64,000 nt of DNA from positions 1,054,001-1,118,000 of the forward strand of contig NZ_FTMA01000001.1 of NCBI RefSeq assembly GCF_900155985.1, written 5' to 3'. The stretch comes from Maribacter ulvicola. Lineage in GTDB: Bacteria; Bacteroidota; Bacteroidia; Flavobacteriales; Flavobacteriaceae. Position numbers and translations under genes: made by a program. Numbering within the stretch: position 1 is the stretch's first letter; each line of letters starts with the position of its first letter. The notes beneath the pieces are model-generated. The model was given only the letters and a program-made list of their open reading frames with translations, made no database searches and was not told the origin of the DNA. Below, piece by piece: positions 56,745-64,000 of the stretch.

Positions 56745-57205
56745 TGTCAGTTCGAGTGATTTTTTATTGAAGTGAAACGGGAATAACAAATTGTATCGAG
56801 AACAGGTTTGGAACACGAATCCCTCACGTTTTTACGAAAACTTCTTCTTTGCAAGATTTGGTAATTCGTCATATTCTCCTGCAATAAGCGCTCTTTTCTT
56901 TCCTTGTGACAACTTCTTTATACGTTTTTCGGTTTCTATTGCCATATTTAGGTCAGTGAATTCACAATAAAAGGCGAGAGTGACAGGTCTTCTTTTACTT
57001 GTGTAGCTGTCCTTATATTTTCCTGATTGGTGCGATTCTAACCTTTGAATTAGGTTAGAGGTAATACCTGTGTAAAAAGTGTTGTCGGCACATTCTAAAA
57101 TGTAAACGTAGTAAGTGATCACCTTTTTAATTTACGATTTAGATAGTAACAAATGAGTTCTCGATACAAATTTCTTCGTGCCTCAGAAATTCACTCGAAG
57201 TGACA
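56745..57205. mobile_element. Palindrome-ended GIY-YIG element, copy 1
   Basis: 461-bp unit. Left end TGTCAGTTCGAGTG (56745-56758), right end CACTCGAAGTGACA (57192-57205): 14-bp inverted termini with one mismatch. A second, perfect 13-bp inverted pair lies inside: TTGTATCGAGAAC (56791-56803) and GTTCTCGATACAA (57157-57169). Between them is one GIY-YIG gene on the minus strand. Equal in length to copy 2 and separated from it by 45 bases. Confidence 0.8.
56832..57122 (-). CDS. Single-domain GIY-YIG nuclease, copy 1
   Basis: 96 residues that are almost entirely the GIY-YIG domain. YYVYILECADNTFYTGITSN shows the YVY / YTG version of the GIY-YIG motif; the Arg of LIQRLESHQ and Glu of MAIETEKRIKK are the expected catalytic residues. 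No extra DNA-binding domain. 87 of 96 residues match copy 2. Family members of this size (YhbQ/UPF0213-like) are usually standalone; here the gene lies inside a palindrome-ended element, so a role in moving or cutting that element is a plausible inference. Confidence 0.88.
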   Translation of the reverse strand: MITYYVYILECADNTFYTGITSNLIQRLESHQSGKYKDSYTSKRRPVTLAFYCEFTDLNMAIETEKRIKKLSQGKKRALIAGEYDELPNLAKKKFS

Positions 57206-57250
57206 TGGGTACTTGAAATAATCCATTTACAAGGGGTAATAAAAACGTGT

Positions 57251-57711
57251 TGTCAGTTCGAGTGATTTTTTATTGAAGTGAAACGGAAATTAAAAATTGT
57301 ATCGAGAACAGGTTTGGAACACGCAAGCTTCTCGCTTTTACGAAAACTTCTTTTTTGCAAGATTTTGTAATTCGTCATATTCTCCAGTAATAAGCGCTCT
57401 TTTCTTAGCTTTTGACCACTTTTTAATACGCTTTTCTGTTTCTATTGCCATATTTGGGTCAGTGAATTCACAATAAAAGGCGAGAGTTACTGGTCTTCTT
57501 TTGTCTGTGTAGCTGTCCTTATATTTTCCTGATTGGTGCGATTCTAACCTTTGAGTTAGGTTAGAGGTAATACCTGTGTAAAAAGTCTTGTCGGCACATT
57601 CTAAAATGTAAACGTAGTAAGTGATCACCTTTTCAATTTACGATTTAGATGGTAACAAATGAGTTCTCGATACAAATTTTCTCGTACCTCAAAAATTCAC
57701 TCGAAGTGACA
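57251..57711. mobile_element. Palindrome-ended GIY-YIG element, copy 2
   Basis: 461 bp with the same termini (57251-57264 and 57698-57711) and the same internal pair. It begins 506 bases after copy 1 begins, and the 45-base gap between them recurs, nearly identical, between copies 3 and 4. This points to amplification of element plus flank, not to independent insertions. Confidence 0.8.
57338..57628 (-). CDS. Single-domain GIY-YIG nuclease, copy 2
   Basis: 96 residues with the same motifs as copy 1 (YYVYILECADKTFYTGITSN; ETEKRIKKWSKAKK). The nine differences are spread over the protein and leave the motif residues unchanged, so both copies could be active; the sequence difference also shows the duplication is not brand new. 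No frameshift or stop. Its neighbours are only element sequence. Function as for copy 1. Confidence 0.88.
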   Translation of the reverse strand: MITYYVYILECADKTFYTGITSNLTQRLESHQSGKYKDSYTDKRRPVTLAFYCEFTDPNMAIETEKRIKKWSKAKKRALITGEYDELQNLAKKKFS

Positions 57712-57757
57712 TGAGTACTTGAAACAATCTGTTTGCCGAAGTTGTAGTAATACGCAT

Positions 57758-57904
57758 TGTCAGTTCGAGTGATTTTTTATTGAAGTGAAACAGAAATTAA
57801 AAATTGTATCGAGAACAGGTTTGGAACACGCAAGCTTCTCGATACCCTCCTCAATGGCGGGCAGGTAAATTTTCTCGTGCCTCAGAAATTCACTCGAAGT
57901 GACA
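57758..57904. mobile_element. Gene-less derivative of the GIY-YIG element, copy 3
   Basis: 147 bp with complete outer termini (57758-57771 and 57891-57904) but no nuclease gene. The left part joins directly to the right part near CTTCTCGATAC (57836-57845), where the two ends of the full element share TTCTCG, and 21 unrelated bases (57846-57866) are inserted. It resembles a MITE-like remnant that would need a nuclease in trans. Confidence 0.75.
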
Positions 57905-57949
57905 TGGGTACTTGAAATAATCTATTTACAAGAGGTAATAAAAACGTGT

Positions 57950-57990
57950 TGTCAGTTCGAGTGTTTTCTGCAAGAAAATGTATCGAGAAC
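57950..57990. repeat. Solo element end, REP-like hairpin (copy 4)
   Basis: Starts with the same TGTCAGTTCGAGTG and includes TTTTCT-gca-AGAAAA and ATCGAGAAC, giving an imperfect hairpin closed by GTTC (57955-57958) and GAAC (57987-57990). There is no right end. The pattern is that of an extragenic palindromic repeat. Confidence 0.7.
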
Positions 57991-58098
57991 AGACTAGGAA
58001 CACGAATATTCACCTCTTCTAGAATCCTTCGAAATAACCGCTCAAAAAGTTGTAATTTTCTTATCTCAAAGCTACTATGTAATTTGAGGCCAAATACA

Positions 58099-58845
58099 AT
58101 GAAGACTACCATAACCCACAATGCTATCCAGTATAAAATTGACCTATCTAAACCATTGGATATTTCAATACCAATTACCAGTAAAAAAGTCAATGTAAAC
58201 GCTTGGTATATTGATGCGCCCAAGATAGAGCCGCATCGGGAAAAAGATTTTACGGGGAGCGTTCCAGCAGGTGCTAGTACTAATTTTTATGATATTTCAT
58301 TTAATCCGCATGCACATGGTACGCATACGGAGTGTGTGGGGCATATATCTGCAGCGCATCAATCTGTAAATCAGCATTTACAGCAGTTTTTCTTTTTGGC
58401 TGAGGTCATTACCATTACACCATCTGAAGTACAAGGAGACTTGGTAATTACAAAAGATCAACTAGAAAAAGCACTGGGCAGTAAAACACCAACGGCATTA
58501 GTCATAAGAACGCTTCCGAATGAAGCATCAAAACGAAAAAGACAGTATTCACACACCAACCCGCCATACATCTTAGAAGATGCTATGGTATTTGTTAGAG
58601 CACTTGGTATAGCTCATTTATTGGTAGACTTGCCATCTGTAGACAAGGAAAAGGATGACGGCAAGCTTTTGGCACACAAGGCATTTTGGAACTTTAATGA
58701 AGAGGTGAGATTAAATGCTACCATCACAGAATTTATTTATGTTCCAGATTCTATCGCCGATGGTTCGTATTTTTTAAACTTGCAGGTAGCACCTTTTGAA
58801 AATGATGCTAGCCCAAGCAGACCAGTACTTTATAAAATAGAATAG
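58099..58845 (+). CDS. Cyclase family protein (kynurenine formamidase-like)
   Basis: The frame opens earlier, inside the solo repeat, but the start is the ATG at 58099 giving MKTTITHNAIQYKIDLSKPL. Metal-site motif HAHGTHTECVGHI (the family HxGTHxD/E) and LLVDLPSVDKEKDDGKLLAH. About 248 residues. The fold supports metal-dependent hydrolases such as kynurenine formamidase; no tryptophan-pathway neighbours are present, so the substrate is open. It is followed two bases later by the DUF4260 gene. Confidence 0.82.
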   Translation: MKTTITHNAIQYKIDLSKPLDISIPITSKKVNVNAWYIDAPKIEPHREKDFTGSVPAGASTNFYDISFNPHAHGTHTECVGHISAAHQSVNQHLQQFFFLAEVITITPSEVQGDLVITKDQLEKALGSKTPTALVIRTLPNEASKRKRQYSHTNPPYILEDAMVFVRALGIAHLLVDLPSVDKEKDDGKLLAHKAFWNFNEEVRLNATITEFIYVPDSIADGSYFLNLQVAPFENDASPSRPVLYKIE

Positions 58846-58847
58846 CT

Positions 58848-59207
58848 ATGAAAAATCTACTCAAATTAGAAGAACTCGCCTTAATGGTTCTCGGTATTTT
58901 TATGTTTGGCTTATTAGGATATCAATGGTGGTGGTTGCCAGTGCTAATACTGGCTCCAGATATTTCTATGCTGGGTTATTTATTAGGTTCTAAAATAGGC
59001 GCAGCGTGTTATAATGTGTTACATCACAGGGGTTTTGCTATACTTTTATATTTTGTTGGTATCTATTTTATGCTGCCCATTATTCAATTAATAGGTACAA
59101 TTCTTTTTATACATACCGCCATGGACCGTATCTTTGGGTACGGACTTAAATATGATAAAGGGTTTAAGTTTACGCATTTAGGAGAAATAGGAAATAAAAA
59201 TGAATAA
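58848..59207 (+). CDS. DUF4260 family membrane protein
   Basis: 119 residues with about three hydrophobic stretches (LALMVLGIFMFGLLGYQWWW, LYFVGIYFMLPIIQLIGTIL) and the DUF4260 hallmarks LAPDISMLGYLLGSKIGAACYN and TAMDRIFGYGLKYDKGFKFTH. Function unknown. Its stop overlaps the next gene by eight bases, and it begins two bases after the cyclase gene, so all three share a transcript. Confidence 0.85.
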   Translation: MKNLLKLEELALMVLGIFMFGLLGYQWWWLPVLILAPDISMLGYLLGSKIGAACYNVLHHRGFAILLYFVGIYFMLPIIQLIGTILFIHTAMDRIFGYGLKYDKGFKFTHLGEIGNKNE

Positions 59208-59820
59208 TATATTTGATACGATTCTGGGGCTGGTTTTAGGAGCCATTGGTATGTATTGGCTTTTTAATTTTTTTAAAGGCAAGAAACGCAAAGAGATTAC
59301 CACGCACCAATCTTCTGTTTTGTTAGAGAAAATGAAAAGTGTTTGTAAATTAATATCAGTAGAAGGAGAATTTGCCGAAATCTATAAATATGAGAATGTC
59401 AAAGATTTTCTGAGCTTGGTAAGTAGTAAAAAAAAGGCATTGGTGGTTATTAAGGCAAAAGCTCATATTGGATACGATTTAAGCAAAATTCTTATGCATG
59501 CCGATGAGGGAAATAAAAAAATCGTATTAGATAATTTTCCACAACCAGAGGTATTGAGCATTGAGCCAGAGCTGGAATTTTATGATATTAAGAGTGGATT
59601 TTTCAACTTTTTTGCTCCAGATGATCTTACAAAACTAAATGCTGAGGCGAAGGCGCATATACGAGAAAAAATTCCAGAAAGCGGATTGATGGATACGGCT
59701 AGAAAAGAAGCTTTACAGACGGTTTTGATTATGGAGAAAATAGTAGAGACAATTGGTTGGTCACTTGATTATTCTGCCTTAAAAATTTCACAAAAGCAAA
59801 TAGATCTACTCGAAGAATAA
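59200..59820 (+). CDS. DUF4230 family protein, membrane-anchored
   Basis: 206 residues: N-terminal membrane anchor (TILGLVLGAIGMYWLFNFF), then a soluble domain with LEKMKSVCKLISVEGEFAEIYKYE and VVIKAKAHIGYDLSKI, typical of DUF4230. No known function. Translationally coupled to the DUF4260 gene; followed by the Dabb gene 23 bases on. Confidence 0.85.
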   Translation: MNNIFDTILGLVLGAIGMYWLFNFFKGKKRKEITTHQSSVLLEKMKSVCKLISVEGEFAEIYKYENVKDFLSLVSSKKKALVVIKAKAHIGYDLSKILMHADEGNKKIVLDNFPQPEVLSIEPELEFYDIKSGFFNFFAPDDLTKLNAEAKAHIREKIPESGLMDTARKEALQTVLIMEKIVETIGWSLDYSALKISQKQIDLLEE

Positions 59821-59843
59821 CAGCAAAAAACTACCATTTACAA

Positions 59844-60239
59844 ATGAAAAACGTAATTTGTATCCTTGTTTTAACACTAATGACCATAGTAACTTTTGGT
59901 CAAAATGATAAAAATATGACTGAATTTGATGCTAATTTTTCACATACCGTATTTTTTTGGTTGAAAAATCCTGATAATCAAGCAGACCGTACTGCTTTTG
60001 AAACTTCTTTGCGTAAGTTTTTAGATCACTCGGCATATGCTAAAACACAATTTATTGGCAAGCCGCCAAAAGCAAGTAGAGATGTAGTAGATGGTTCATT
60101 TACCTACTCCTTAATTGTAAGTTTCGATTCTGCTGAATCTCAACAAGCTTACCAAGACGAGGCACCACATAAAGTGTTTATTGAAGAATCTAGTGATTTA
60201 TGGTCCAAGGTAATCGTTTACGATTCTACAGGGATTTAA
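59844..60239 (+). CDS. Exported Dabb (stress-responsive A/B barrel) family protein
   Basis: 131 residues with a signal peptide (MKNVICILVLTLMTIVTFGQ). The rest is one Dabb barrel: FSHTVFFWLKNPDNQADRTAFE, SLIVSFDSAESQQAYQDEAPH and HKVFIEESSDLW. Such domains are dimeric alpha/beta barrels; the function is unknown, and periplasmic location follows from the leader only. Confidence 0.85.
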   Translation: MKNVICILVLTLMTIVTFGQNDKNMTEFDANFSHTVFFWLKNPDNQADRTAFETSLRKFLDHSAYAKTQFIGKPPKASRDVVDGSFTYSLIVSFDSAESQQAYQDEAPHKVFIEESSDLWSKVIVYDSTGI

Positions 60240-60248
60240 GTTTGTAGT

Positions 60249-60797
60249 ATGGTTCTTAGGGAAGCTATTGTGGCTGATGTCAAGAAAATTGCCAAATTAC
60301 ATTCCGTCAGTTGGCAACAAAACTATCGAGCATCATTTAGTGCGGATTTTCTGGATAATTTGGTATTTGATAATAGGTTGAATGAATGGAAAAAACGCTA
60401 TAAAAATCCGTCACAGAATCAATATATTTTAATTGCGGAAGCGGATGGTGATTTTCTAGGTTTTATGTGTGCCTATTTTAATCATGACGATCAATATGGA
60501 ACACTGTTAGATAATTTACACGTAGGTCTTAATGCTCAAGGGAAAGGAATAGGTACAAAGTTGATGGCTGCATTGGCAAAAGAGGTTTTACGTAGAGATG
60601 GTACTAATGATTTTTACTTATGGGTGTTAGATACTAACGCAGCAGCTATCTCGTATTACGAACGGTTAGGGGGCGTAGCTAAGGAAACGGTCGAATCTAA
60701 CGATATAGGCGATAAGACTTTTTTAAAAATCAGATATTACTGGGAAGATGCTTCTTTGTTTTTACAAAGCTTAGAAGTTAAAACACTCCATAAATGA
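60249..60797 (+). CDS. GNAT family N-acetyltransferase
   Basis: 182 residues with the acetyl-CoA loop LNAQGKGIGTKLMAALAKE (Q/RxxGxG/A) and a C-terminal LWVLDTNAAAISYYERLGG. The substrate is not deducible. It overlaps the next gene by four bases (ATGA), so both are co-translated. Confidence 0.88.
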   Translation: MVLREAIVADVKKIAKLHSVSWQQNYRASFSADFLDNLVFDNRLNEWKKRYKNPSQNQYILIAEADGDFLGFMCAYFNHDDQYGTLLDNLHVGLNAQGKGIGTKLMAALAKEVLRRDGTNDFYLWVLDTNAAAISYYERLGGVAKETVESNDIGDKTFLKIRYYWEDASLFLQSLEVKTLHK

Positions 60798-61147
60798 ACG
60801 TTGAAGAATACCGAGAATACTGCATTTCAAAAAAAGGAGTAACAGAATCTTTTCCTTTTGATGAGGTGACCTTGGTATTTAAGGTAATGGGTAAAATGTT
60901 CGCCTTATGCGGATTAGAGCATGTGCCCTTACGTGTTAACCTAAAGTGTAACCCTGATAAAGCCATTGAACTACGTGAAGAGCATGATGGTATTATAGCG
61001 GGCTGGCACATGAGTAAAAAACATTGGAATACTGTATTTCTAGACAAAATTGCTAAAGACCTTACAAAAGAACTCATTGACCATTCTTATGATTTGGTGG
61101 TTTCTAAATTGACTAAGAAGGTGAAAGCCGAGTTAGAAATACTTTAA
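60794..61147 (+). CDS. MmcQ/YjbR family protein
   Basis: 117 residues of one CyaY-like YjbR domain: YREYCISKKGVTESFPFDEV, KVMGKMFALCGL and PDKAIELREEHDGIIAGWHM. Sometimes described as DNA-binding, which is not demonstrated for most members. The ATG lies inside the end of the acetyltransferase gene. Confidence 0.88.
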   Translation: MNVEEYREYCISKKGVTESFPFDEVTLVFKVMGKMFALCGLEHVPLRVNLKCNPDKAIELREEHDGIIAGWHMSKKHWNTVFLDKIAKDLTKELIDHSYDLVVSKLTKKVKAELEIL

Positions 61148-61216
61148 ATCTACTTTCCATTTATAGAAATCATTTTCTAGGGTTATCTTTACCTTTTCTA
61201 TAACAGGTTGGTTTTC

Positions 61217-62989
61217 ATGAATAATTTAGAAGAATTTTACGCCCAAAAAGTAAAGGATTTTGAAACGCAAATTGAAGCGCTAAATAAGAAGTTATTTACC
61301 TTCAGCATTCTCCGCTTACTTATATTTTTAGGGACTATCGCAGCTGTGTATTTCGCATCGGTAAGTGCAAAATATGTTATTGGAGTATTGTGTGTGGGTA
61401 TTCCGTTATTCTTGTTCTTGGTAAGTAAATATACCAACTTAAAGCACCAAAAAGCTAAGATGACGGCTTTGAAAGACATCAATGAGGTAGAGCTGCAAGT
61501 GTTGAATAGAGATTTTTCTAAATTGCCCAACGGAAAAGAATTTGCAGACGATATTCATTTTTTTAGTCAAGATATTGACCTTTTTGGTGAAGGTTCGTTT
61601 TATCAAATTTCAAACAGAACAAAACTTGCCGAGGGTAGCCTGTTGTTAGCTGACATCTATAAAGAAAATGCTATAAACGACATACAAGAAAAACAAGAAG
61701 CTATTGCCGAAATAGGTGAGCAGGTAGATTGGCGGCAAGAGTTTTCAGCTATGGCGGCATTGACCAAAACAGAAACTTCTACCCATACCATTGCAACATG
61801 GTTAAAGAACTACACTTCATTTGTGCCTAAGGCAATGAAATTTATTCCACTAGTATTTTCAATAATGTCAGTGGCTATTTTTGTGGCTTACTTTTTAGAT
61901 TACTTGCCAGAGTCTGTGTTGATTACATGGTTGGTTTTAGGGATGATCATCGTTGGTTTGTACACAAAAAAAGTAACTAATTTAGGGCAAAGTGCTACTA
62001 AAATGAAATCTACCTTTGATCAGTACAATCAGCTTTTGGCAATGATTGAAAAAACTGAATTCACGTCAGATTTATTAAAGAAGCGTAAAGCTAATATCCT
62101 AAGCAATGGTGAACAGAATTCTAAGGTGCTAAAGAAATTTGCATCGCTGTTGAGCAATCTAGATCGTAATAATAACTTAGTGTATTTAATTTTTGCAAAC
62201 GGGTTTTTCCTTCGCTCATTAACCGATTGTTTAGCAGTAGAAAAATGGATCGAAGAACATGGTAAAAGTGTAGAAGCCTGGTTCAATACCATCGCATTTT
62301 TTGATGCCTATAACAGTTTGGGCAATTTCGCTTTTAATCACCCCAAGTTTACGTACCCAACCATTACTAATGACGGGGTGGTATTGAATTCTAAAAATGC
62401 AGGTCACCCGTTACTTGACCCCAAAAAAAGTATACTGAATGATATTACGATAGCGGGCGGACAGTTTTTTATCATCACCGGTGCTAATATGGCTGGTAAG
62501 AGTACGTTTTTAAGAACGGTGTCACTACAGATTATGATGGCAAACGTTGGTTTGCCTGTTTGTGCAGAATCCGTCAGTTACTCTCCTATCAAATTAATTA
62601 CAAGTATGCGTACCACAGATTCATTGACAGATGATGAATCGTACTTCTTTTCAGAATTAAAACGCTTAAGATACATTGTAGACGAAATACAAACAGACCG
62701 CTATTTTATCGTTTTAGATGAAATCTTGAAAGGAACAAATAGTACCGATAAGGCTTTGGGTTCAAGAAAATTTGTAGAACGCTTAGTAAAAAGTAAATCT
62801 ACGGGAATAATCGCTACGCATGATCTTAGTCTTTGTGAGGTTGCCGATGAATACGAAGCGGTCAAGAACCATTATTTCGATGCTGAGATTATAGACAACG
62901 AACTACATTTCGATTATACGTTTAAAAACGGAATTTGCCAGAATATGAATGCTTCTTTCCTGTTAAAGAAGATGGGGATTATAGAATAG
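61217..62989 (+). CDS. MutS-like ATPase with membrane helices
   Basis: The frame could open at a TTG (61208), but the ATG at 61217 gives MNNLEEFYAQK and is preferred. ABC-type ATPase of the MutS family: Walker A GANMAGKST at residues 422-430, SYFFSELKRLR, Walker B FIVLDEILKGTNS, IATHDLSLCEV. The mismatch-binding domain I is absent, so it is not a true MutS. Two hydrophobic pairs near residues 30-65 and 205-250 suggest membrane anchoring. 590 residues. The family is conserved in Bacteroidota with no known role; a mismatch-repair name would mislead. Confidence 0.82.
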   Translation: MNNLEEFYAQKVKDFETQIEALNKKLFTFSILRLLIFLGTIAAVYFASVSAKYVIGVLCVGIPLFLFLVSKYTNLKHQKAKMTALKDINEVELQVLNRDFSKLPNGKEFADDIHFFSQDIDLFGEGSFYQISNRTKLAEGSLLLADIYKENAINDIQEKQEAIAEIGEQVDWRQEFSAMAALTKTETSTHTIATWLKNYTSFVPKAMKFIPLVFSIMSVAIFVAYFLDYLPESVLITWLVLGMIIVGLYTKKVTNLGQSATKMKSTFDQYNQLLAMIEKTEFTSDLLKKRKANILSNGEQNSKVLKKFASLLSNLDRNNNLVYLIFANGFFLRSLTDCLAVEKWIEEHGKSVEAWFNTIAFFDAYNSLGNFAFNHPKFTYPTITNDGVVLNSKNAGHPLLDPKKSILNDITIAGGQFFIITGANMAGKSTFLRTVSLQIMMANVGLPVCAESVSYSPIKLITSMRTTDSLTDDESYFFSELKRLRYIVDEIQTDRYFIVLDEILKGTNSTDKALGSRKFVERLVKSKSTGIIATHDLSLCEVADEYEAVKNHYFDAEIIDNELHFDYTFKNGICQNMNASFLLKKMGIIE

Positions 62990-62997
62990 AAATATAA

Positions 62998-63020
62998 ATT
63001 CCCCTTTGGGGGCTAGGGGA
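62998..63020. repeat. Short C/G-rich palindromic repeat
   Basis: TTCCCCTTTGGGGGCTAGGG-type sequence between the MutS-like gene and the next start, able to form a CCCC/GGGG hairpin. I recognise this kind of short element as common between flavobacterial genes; only one copy is present here. Confidence 0.5.
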
Positions 63021-63023
63021 CTT

Positions 63024-64000
63024 ATGGATTCACTAACACAATTAGTACTTGGAGCAGCAGTAGGAGAAGCCGTTCTTGGAAAAAAAGTAGGCAACAAAGC
63101 AATGCTTTATGGTGCTATTGCTGGTACCATTCCAGATTTAGATGTGATCACTCGGTATTTTCTAGATACGGTTACCGCAACGGAATGGCATAGAGCGTTT
63201 AGTCACTCTATTTTCTTTTCCGTACTATTTGCTCCTGTTTTTGGGTGGTTGATTTGGAAGATAAACAGGAAAGAGTCGGCCTCTTGGAAAGAGTGGTCTT
63301 GGTTGATGTTCTGGGGACTTTTTACACATCCGCTATTAGATGCTTTTACCACCTGGGGAACGCAACTGTTCTGGCCTTTCAAAATTCGTTTGGCATTCCA
63401 AAGTGTTTTCGTGATTGATCCTTTGTATACGGTTCCGTTTATTATCTTCTTGATACTGGCGATGTTTCAAAAACGCACAGCTGTAAAACGTAAAAAATAT
63501 GTGCACTTGGGTCTGATAATCAGTGGTGCTTATTTACTGTTGACCTTAGTTTTGAAAGGTATCGCTTTTAAGAATTTTGAGAATGCGCTTAATGAACAGG
63601 GTATTATGTACAATGAAATGAATACACGTCCGGCACCATTGAATACGGTACTTTGGATGGCAAACATTGATACTAAAGATGCTTATCTGATAGGTGATTA
63701 TTCTTTTTTTGATAGCCAATCAATTTCATTTACATCCTTCCCTAAAAATCATGCATTGCTAGGGAAATGGGCAACGAATGATAAAATTGAACGACTTATT
63801 AACATAACCGAAGGTTGGTATACCATTACCGAAAAGGAAGGACAACTGTATTTTAATGATTTAAGATTCGGACTCATTAGTTTAGATGATAATGAAACCC
63901 AGTTTGCATTCAGTTATAAATTGGTGCCAAACGGTGAAGATTTAATGGTGGAAGAAAGGCCCAAATTTAAAAGAGACGCCAAACGTTTAATGGCTGCGCT
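63024..64000 (+). CDS. YdjM-like metal-dependent hydrolase family membrane protein, C-terminus off the right edge
   Basis: 325 codons are visible without a stop. MDSLTQLVLGAAVGEAVLGKKVGNKAMLYGAIAGTIPDLDV and EWHRAFSHSIFF are the DUF457/YdjM hallmarks (His and Asp metal-type residues). Membrane helices follow in the first ~180 residues (LMFWGLFTHPLLDAF, YTVPFIIFLILAMF, HLGLIISGAYLLLTLVL). The part after ~200 is soluble. Family role is unclear. The start follows a CCCC/GGGG repeat. Confidence 0.85.
   Translation, partial: MDSLTQLVLGAAVGEAVLGKKVGNKAMLYGAIAGTIPDLDVITRYFLDTVTATEWHRAFSHSIFFSVLFAPVFGWLIWKINRKESASWKEWSWLMFWGLFTHPLLDAFTTWGTQLFWPFKIRLAFQSVFVIDPLYTVPFIIFLILAMFQKRTAVKRKKYVHLGLIISGAYLLLTLVLKGIAFKNFENALNEQGIMYNEMNTRPAPLNTVLWMANIDTKDAYLIGDYSFFDSQSISFTSFPKNHALLGKWATNDKIERLINITEGWYTITEKEGQLYFNDLRFGLISLDDNETQFAFSYKLVPNGEDLMVEERPKFKRDAKRLMAA

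Noticed and set aside
56745-57990. CRISPR array
   Set aside because: Units are hundreds of bases long, carry genes and have near-identical spacers; no short regular repeats with unique spacers and no cas genes.
57946-58098. N-terminal extension of the cyclase-family protein
   Set aside because: These codons lie in the solo palindromic repeat and the family N-terminus starts at 58099.
61217-62989. True mismatch repair MutS
   Set aside because: The mismatch-recognition domain is missing and membrane helices are present.

Overview
The window is AT-rich DNA from a marine-type flavobacterium (Bacteroidota, Flavobacteriia; something like Maribacter, Zobellia or Arenibacter, though I cannot fix the genus). 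The evidence is a DnaE with a fused proofreading exonuclease domain, an S16 protein with a long Ala/Glu-rich tail, a SusC/SusD pair, several sulfatase and Gfo/Idh/MocA enzymes, Bacteroidota-style promoters (TAnnTTTG -7 elements, weak Shine-Dalgarno sites) and several TTG/GTG starts.

Layout. (1) 1-5917: dnaE (cut by the left edge) diverges from rpsP-rimM. (2) 6110-15340: a tightly packed operon of planctomycete-type genes: a DUF1549/DUF1553 c-type cytochrome lipoprotein, a DUF1501 protein, an NHL beta-propeller protein, two proteins sharing a C-terminal module (one fused to a DUF2231 membrane domain and a cytochrome c motif), then a sulfatase. Facing it (15341-24758) are an FG-GAP/ASPIC lipoprotein, SusD, SusC and a GHL10-like lipoprotein. 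Together they look like a polysaccharide or sulfated-glycan locus with an extracytoplasmic redox part. (3) 25545-29295: LytS/LytTR two-component pair, tRNA m6A37 methyltransferase and glutaryl-CoA-type acyl-CoA dehydrogenase. (4) 29436-36790, minus strand: GH1 glucosidase, MurG-like glycosyltransferase and LpxH-like phosphoesterase operon; FdhF/YdeP molybdoenzyme with a small partner; a sugar nucleotidyltransferase. (5) 36910-42437: GH109-like enzyme, Lrp regulator, a second Tat-exported Gfo/Idh/MocA enzyme, a small membrane protein, and a candidate three-hairpin small RNA. (6) 42449-49473: complete histidine degradation genes hutG-hutU-hutI-hutH with a divergent LysR gene. (7) 49606-56732: nitroreductase, DUF456 protein, BlaI-BlaR1-TPR-lipoprotein operon with a palindromic operator, ruvC and hemW. 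(8) 58099-64000: small housekeeping and unknown genes, a membrane-anchored MutS-like ATPase and a YdjM-like membrane protein cut by the right edge.

The most unusual parts are small repeat-bounded cassettes in region 7 and just after it. Between hemW and the cyclase gene lies an array of palindrome-ended elements (56745-57990). Two full copies of 461 bp each carry one single-domain GIY-YIG nuclease gene, one 147-bp copy has lost the gene, and one is a solo end. Between ruvC and hemW a second cassette (55141-55593) holds an S23-type four-helix-bundle protein gene between 33-bp inverted repeats. In addition, two separate five-copy 7-bp tandem repeats lie just upstream of hutU and of the nitroreductase gene. 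The GIY-YIG array looks like a REP/RAYT-type arrangement with a GIY-YIG nuclease in place of the usual transposase, and is the best candidate here for an undescribed mobile system.
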